Shown here: one piece after another, positions 57,555 through 61,213 of the stretch
Layout of the letters: each line of letters begins with the position of its first letter
Position numbering within the stretch: the first letter of the stretch is position 1
DNA from: an uncultured Flavobacterium sp.
GTDB lineage: Bacteria > Bacteroidota > Bacteroidia > Flavobacteriales > Flavobacteriaceae
DNA: 61,213 bases
Assembly: GCF_943913405.1 (NCBI RefSeq)
Contig: NZ_CALTYA010000022.1
Coordinates: 1 to 61,213 of the forward strand
Direction: 5' to 3'
The notes under the pieces: generated by a model
Database searches by the model: none
Seen by the model: only the letters and a program-made list of their open reading frames with translations
Told to the model about the DNA's origin: nothing
Made by a program: the position numbers and the translations under genes

Positions 57555-58286
57555 TTAAATTTGATTAATTTCTATTGTCTTGACTTCTATAACCATGTCA
57601 GATAAATGTCTAGAAGAAACATCACGACCAATTAATTGCTTCTCAATTTGGATCTCATAACTTATAATTATTTTTTTAATAAGTTCAATAATTTCATTTA
57701 TATAAATTGTCGAGTCAATAAATGTAATTGTCTTTTTTCCTACTCTTTTAATCCCGCTAAACTTTATATGATTTACTTTTTTATTATTGATTTTTCCAGT
57801 AGGATTTTCTAACCTAGCATTGATATCTTTTAATATTGTTCCTGTATAGATAGTCGATATTATACCTTCTTTTGAATTTTCATTCTCTTTTGCAAACCAA
57901 GATAAAACACCATATATTGGTGAAATTTCTAATTTTGAATGTGTTTGAAATATTCTTTCAGCTAAGTGTTGGTGTGAATCTCGTAAATCTTTAAATTTTT
58001 TTAAATCAATAATTAATTTATCATTTACAGATTCTGGAAAATGTTGGCAAATAACATCTTTTAAAATATTTATGTTGTTAATTATTGTCCAAACATCTGA
58101 AAAAATTAGAGGTATATGTTTTTCAGAGAAATCCCCATATGAAAATTGATGTAAATTAGTTTCTAATCTTTCGAATGTAAGCTCGCAAATATCAACCGAA
58201 TATCTAATTGCATTGAAAACTATTATTTGCTTAGGTTCTAAACCTATCGGTGGTCTTCTTATATAGGAATTTGGCGATATTATCAT
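57555..58286 (-). CDS. Unknown helical protein with R-x4-H (HEPN-like) motif, third gene of the HerA operon
   Basis: 243 residues from the ATG at 58286, chosen because it lies 10 bases after the herA stop. A longer frame would overlap herA by 83 bases. Residues 17-115 look all-helical and contain KDLRDSHQHLAERI, with R102 and H107. This fits the R(N/D)xxxH signature of HEPN ribonucleases and resembles the RNxxEHxDER pattern of uncharacterised HEPN-like proteins. The C-terminal part is mixed (FSGIKRVGKKTITFIDS). Very AT-rich DNA. HEPN assignment is inference; a noncatalytic helical protein is the alternative. Confidence 0.7.
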   Translation of the reverse strand: MIISPNSYIRRPPIGLEPKQIIVFNAIRYSVDICELTFERLETNLHQFSYGDFSEKHIPLIFSDVWTIINNINILKDVICQHFPESVNDKLIIDLKKFKDLRDSHQHLAERIFQTHSKLEISPIYGVLSWFAKENENSKEGIISTIYTGTILKDINARLENPTGKINNKKVNHIKFSGIKRVGKKTITFIDSTIYINEIIELIKKIIISYEIQIEKQLIGRDVSSRHLSDMVIEVKTIEINQI

Positions 58287-58296
58287 TTTTTTAAAG

Positions 58297-59973
58297 TTAA
58301 CTATACCATTCTTTCTTAATTTCTTCAATATCCATTGTTTTCCATTGATCTTTCCAAAGTTCCCAATATGGAATGTCATTTGAAGAAGGTTCAGGTGAAC
58401 ATCTGTCGATTTGCACTATTGATGGTAGAATTATTGATTCTCCAACAAGCAAAGCTTCACCCTGTTTTAAAGATGGCATTTTATCAATTAAAGTTCCTAA
58501 AGTATCGGGAAGAAGTTTTTTTACGTAACCTTGATCTACTGGGTTTGTTAACCTCATCGCAATAAAATTATTACACTGAGAAAATATTGTTTCAGAAATT
58601 TCAGAAGGTCTTTGGCTTGCCAAAAGTAATGTTACTCCATATTTTCTACCTTCTTTAGCAATTCTTTCGATAGATTTTTTTGAAGAACGATATTTTGCCA
58701 AATCGCTATTTGGTACATATTTATGTGCCTCTTCGTAAACTAATAAAATGGGAATGTCATTATTAATTTTTTCTTCTGGATTTTTTGCATTTCTAAGCCT
58801 TTTATAAAAATATCCATACTCAAAAATCATTCTTGAAATTAATGACACAGTAATACTTAATACCTCAAATGGTACCCCACTTAAATCTATTACACTAACA
58901 TTTGAATTGCTTTCTGGTATATATCCAATCAATCTATTTAAAGTTTCCTCAAAAGAGATGGTTTTTGACTTTTCTCCAAGTAAGAACTCAAGTCTATTAT
59001 CATTAATCTTATTCTCTAACCTATTAACAAAATTGGTTAGTTTTCCATTTAAACTTCCATTTACTAGCTTTGGCTGTCCTGCTTTTTCTTTATTACTTGT
59101 GGCATAAACTTCCCCAGAATCAACTAATTCTGTATTTTTTTCTCGAGCATATTTCAAAACTTCAGCAATATCAAAATACAAAGGAGAATCATAATGTATT
59201 TTTGTTTTTTCTAACTCTGAACCTTTAAAATTCAATACTCTGTTAGAAACTATTGCTTCTTTAAAAATAAATTTTTGATTATGATCGTTTGCTTCTGTAT
59301 CTAGAAAAAATTCTTCGAGCTCTTCACTATTCAAAAGCCAATAAGGTAGAACTAAATTTTTTATATCTATAAAATTAGCTTTTGGAAATGCTGACTTATA
59401 TTCAGAATGAATATCAAAAATAATTATATGCGAATTGTTTAATTCAAAATTCCCATTTTTTTGAGAAGTTGCTTTTTGTATTATTGACGACAGTGTATGT
59501 GATTTTCCCGAACCTGTAGAACCAACGATTGCAACATGTTTATTAAAAAATTTATTTCCATTAACTGGAATTCTTATTTTATGATTTGATGATAAGGAAG
59601 CAAATGTGAATTTTTCTTTATCATCTATCGATTGATCATATATTTTCTTTATTTCCTCTTCTGTTGCTGGTTCTACTTTTTTTGGAGGTATTGCTAGTGA
59701 ATCTCCTCCTCGAGTAAATTTACCATCTTTAATCATTCCTAATGGTAGTGCTTCAATAGCATAATCTCTATTTCCTGAGTCGTTTACAATTATAGAAAAG
59801 TTTTCAATTATAGCCATTAAAATTGCATTCTCATTATCTGATATTTTTAAATATGAACCGACTTGAAGGGTTTCTCCAGCAATTCTAAAATCTTCTAAAT
59901 TGTCTACGACAATCTTTATCTTATCTGGATAGACAGCTATTACTTCTGCAATAATTTTTGATTCATTCTCCAT
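58297..59973 (-). CDS. HerA-type hexameric ATPase (DUF87/HAS-barrel)
   Basis: A 558-residue protein. Residues 1-95 form a HAS-type beta-barrel. Walker A is GSTGSGKSHT (151-160), with FDIHSEYKS following, Walker B is ILLVYEEAHKYV (410-420), and LLASQRPSEIS (450-460) is the sensor segment. FIAMRLTNP fits the arginine-finger region. HerA/FtsK-like ATPases form hexamers. In anti-phage modules they bind a nuclease partner such as DUF4297 or SIR2. Here it lies two bases after the nuclease gene and 10 bases before a third gene. Confidence 0.9.
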   Translation of the reverse strand: MENESKIIAEVIAVYPDKIKIVVDNLEDFRIAGETLQVGSYLKISDNENAILMAIIENFSIIVNDSGNRDYAIEALPLGMIKDGKFTRGGDSLAIPPKKVEPATEEEIKKIYDQSIDDKEKFTFASLSSNHKIRIPVNGNKFFNKHVAIVGSTGSGKSHTLSSIIQKATSQKNGNFELNNSHIIIFDIHSEYKSAFPKANFIDIKNLVLPYWLLNSEELEEFFLDTEANDHNQKFIFKEAIVSNRVLNFKGSELEKTKIHYDSPLYFDIAEVLKYAREKNTELVDSGEVYATSNKEKAGQPKLVNGSLNGKLTNFVNRLENKINDNRLEFLLGEKSKTISFEETLNRLIGYIPESNSNVSVIDLSGVPFEVLSITVSLISRMIFEYGYFYKRLRNAKNPEEKINNDIPILLVYEEAHKYVPNSDLAKYRSSKKSIERIAKEGRKYGVTLLLASQRPSEISETIFSQCNNFIAMRLTNPVDQGYVKKLLPDTLGTLIDKMPSLKQGEALLVGESIILPSIVQIDRCSPEPSSNDIPYWELWKDQWKTMDIEEIKKEWYS

Positions 59974-59975
59974 AA

Positions 59976-61187
59976 TTATATTATTTTTTTAATTTCCGAA
60001 AGTTTGTTTACTTTTATTCTAACATGATTAATATTGTCCAAAACAATTTTAGAAAAAGTGTCTGAAACATAAAATTCATATACTTCTTTAGTCTTTTTTA
60101 TTGTTTTTAATGTTTCTTCTATATATTCATTTTTATTAATAATTTTTAATTTTATTCCATTAACAAATGTTGCTTGCTGAATTAAAGCAATAGCGTTAAA
60201 TGTTGAACCTTCAAAATTAAATCCATCAAGAAAGCCAAAACCTTCTGAATACATTTCTTTTTTTAATTCAAGTAATTCTCCTTTTGGAAGATTATGTATA
60301 TAAATATATGGACAAAAAGATTGCGGCTCTCTCGCCGAAAGTTTAGACCATTTTCTAGAAATCAAAAAAAGTAATTCCTTGATTTCTGATCTTGAATAGT
60401 CAATATTAGGAACTTCTATTAAAAAAAATCTTTCAAATGATGATGTATTAAGATTAGTAAAATATTGTTTTCTTAGTTCACTAAATACTTTCTCTTGTCC
60501 TTTATATAATAAAAACCATTCAGAAAACAGAACTTGTTTAATATTTATTTTTTCTATGAAATTTTTCTTAGTTATTTTTCTTTTGGCAACTTTATTTTCT
60601 ACTGCTATACTCTTTAACAAATTAAGAGCATTATTATAGTAAAAGTGTTCTGCTTCAAATTCAGAACAGTTAAATTCAGATTTTAATAATTTGAAAATCT
60701 CTGCTAATTGATCATTATATTCTAATCCGGAAATATCTATTTTTAATAGTAATAAAAATTCTTCCAAATCACTATCACTTAATCCAAGATCATTATGATG
60801 ATAATGTTTAATTGTTTTTCTTTTGTAAGTCAAAAAATGATTCTTTAAAAAATCAATATCAATATGAGCTATTAATTTATCACTACCTACTTTAAAAAAA
60901 CCATAAAGAGTATAATTAATTGTAGTTCTTCCTAATTTCTTTGCTTCTGAAAAATGATTAAGCATCAATCTTATAGGTTTCGCAATTTTAGAATGGTTAT
61001 AATCAGATTTTGCGTAATATTTACACTGAATAGCAGTTGCATCTGTCGCTGTTTTTATATCTATATCTTCAATACCTTCAACAGTTATTGAATCAGAATC
61101 ATTTTTAAGTTTAAGTAATTCTAATATACTCAAGTCAAATTGATAAAAATATCCTTTTATTGTATCTATTGCTGTTCTATCTACCAT
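59976..61187 (-). CDS. DUF4297-like nuclease of a HerA-associated defence pair
   Basis: A 403-residue protein. The N-terminal domain (about 5-100) has GYFYQFDLSILELL, VEGIEDIDI (acidic residues E37, E40, D41, D43) and AIQCKYY (Q54, K56). This is the PD-(D/E)xK arrangement known in DUF4297/Cap4 nucleases. The remaining 300 residues are helix-rich and probably bind the ATPase. It starts 26 bases from the window end, so the promoter and any upstream genes are not visible. Very AT-rich DNA suggests transfer. Substrate not proven. Confidence 0.82.
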   Translation of the reverse strand: MVDRTAIDTIKGYFYQFDLSILELLKLKNDSDSITVEGIEDIDIKTATDATAIQCKYYAKSDYNHSKIAKPIRLMLNHFSEAKKLGRTTINYTLYGFFKVGSDKLIAHIDIDFLKNHFLTYKRKTIKHYHHNDLGLSDSDLEEFLLLLKIDISGLEYNDQLAEIFKLLKSEFNCSEFEAEHFYYNNALNLLKSIAVENKVAKRKITKKNFIEKINIKQVLFSEWFLLYKGQEKVFSELRKQYFTNLNTSSFERFFLIEVPNIDYSRSEIKELLFLISRKWSKLSAREPQSFCPYIYIHNLPKGELLELKKEMYSEGFGFLDGFNFEGSTFNAIALIQQATFVNGIKLKIINKNEYIEETLKTIKKTKEVYEFYVSDTFSKIVLDNINHVRIKVNKLSEIKKII

Positions 61188-61213
61188 TTTTAAATTAACT
61201 TATAATCTGTCTC

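Noticed and set aside
58287..58379. Longer start for the third gene of the HerA operon
   Set aside because: It would overlap herA by 83 bases with no family support; the ATG at 58286 follows the herA stop neatly.
1..61213. CRISPR array, tRNA, rRNA, IS element or integrase
   Set aside because: No regularly spaced direct repeats, cloverleaf genes, rRNA motifs or transposase motifs were seen in reading the window.

Overview
The window looks like a chromosomal segment of a Flavobacterium-type member of the Bacteroidota. The DNA is AT-rich. Promoters follow the Bacteroidota pattern (TTG, about 20 bases, TAnnTTTG). Several genes belong to families I know mainly from Flavobacteriia (DUF6452, DUF6048, DUF6095, CCC-motif and DUF2795 proteins, and a ParC-orf-ParE cluster). 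Short dispersed repeats typical of these genomes sit between genes. I saw no rRNA, tRNA, CRISPR array, transposase or integrase. Gene families were assigned from recalled motifs, without any database search.

Layout. 1-4.3 kb: end of an unknown protein, an Smr-domain gene, small membrane proteins, ornithine aminotransferase and an OsmC protein. 4.4-14.3 kb: rlmD with two envelope-protein genes, an EEP-fold phosphoesterase, an RlmL-like rRNA methyltransferase, a ZIP transporter, murQ, a Qnr-like pentapeptide protein and small orphan genes. 14.3-19.6 kb: topoisomerase IV genes parC and parE flanking a membrane-anchored unknown. 19.8-32.8 kb: mostly minus-strand housekeeping genes (FMN reductase, BrkB, Hpt, FAH-family enzyme, DEDDh exonuclease, 2-oxoacid dehydrogenase E2, glycosyltransferase), an ABC-F protein and an unusual SDR. 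33-46 kb: LolD-like ATPase, cobalamin adenosyltransferase, secA, an HxlR regulator with a divergent quinone reductase, a UvrD-like helicase, a secreted hydrolase and a cation/proton antiporter. 46-54.4 kb: a GlcD-like oxidase, DoxX, three transporters, an Rrf2 regulator with an NAD(P)-binding target, and meaB. 54.4-57.5 kb: a lipoprotein, a YadA-head-like repeat protein and twin small Cys-rich proteins.

57.5-61.2 kb is a very AT-rich minus-strand operon that looks acquired. It encodes a DUF4297-like nuclease, a HerA-type ATPase and a third small helical protein with an R-x4-H motif resembling HEPN ribonucleases. Nuclease-HerA pairs are known anti-phage modules; the third gene is the part I do not recognise, and it makes this operon the best candidate for a new system. 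The window ends just upstream of the nuclease gene, so its promoter and any further genes are out of sight.

Regulation is visible in places. Two tandem TTAC-N6-GTAA palindromes lie between hxlR and the divergent flavoenzyme. A GTAATA-N5-TATTAC palindrome lies before the Rrf2 gene, with a related site before the next gene. Several terminators run directly into the -7 element of the next gene.
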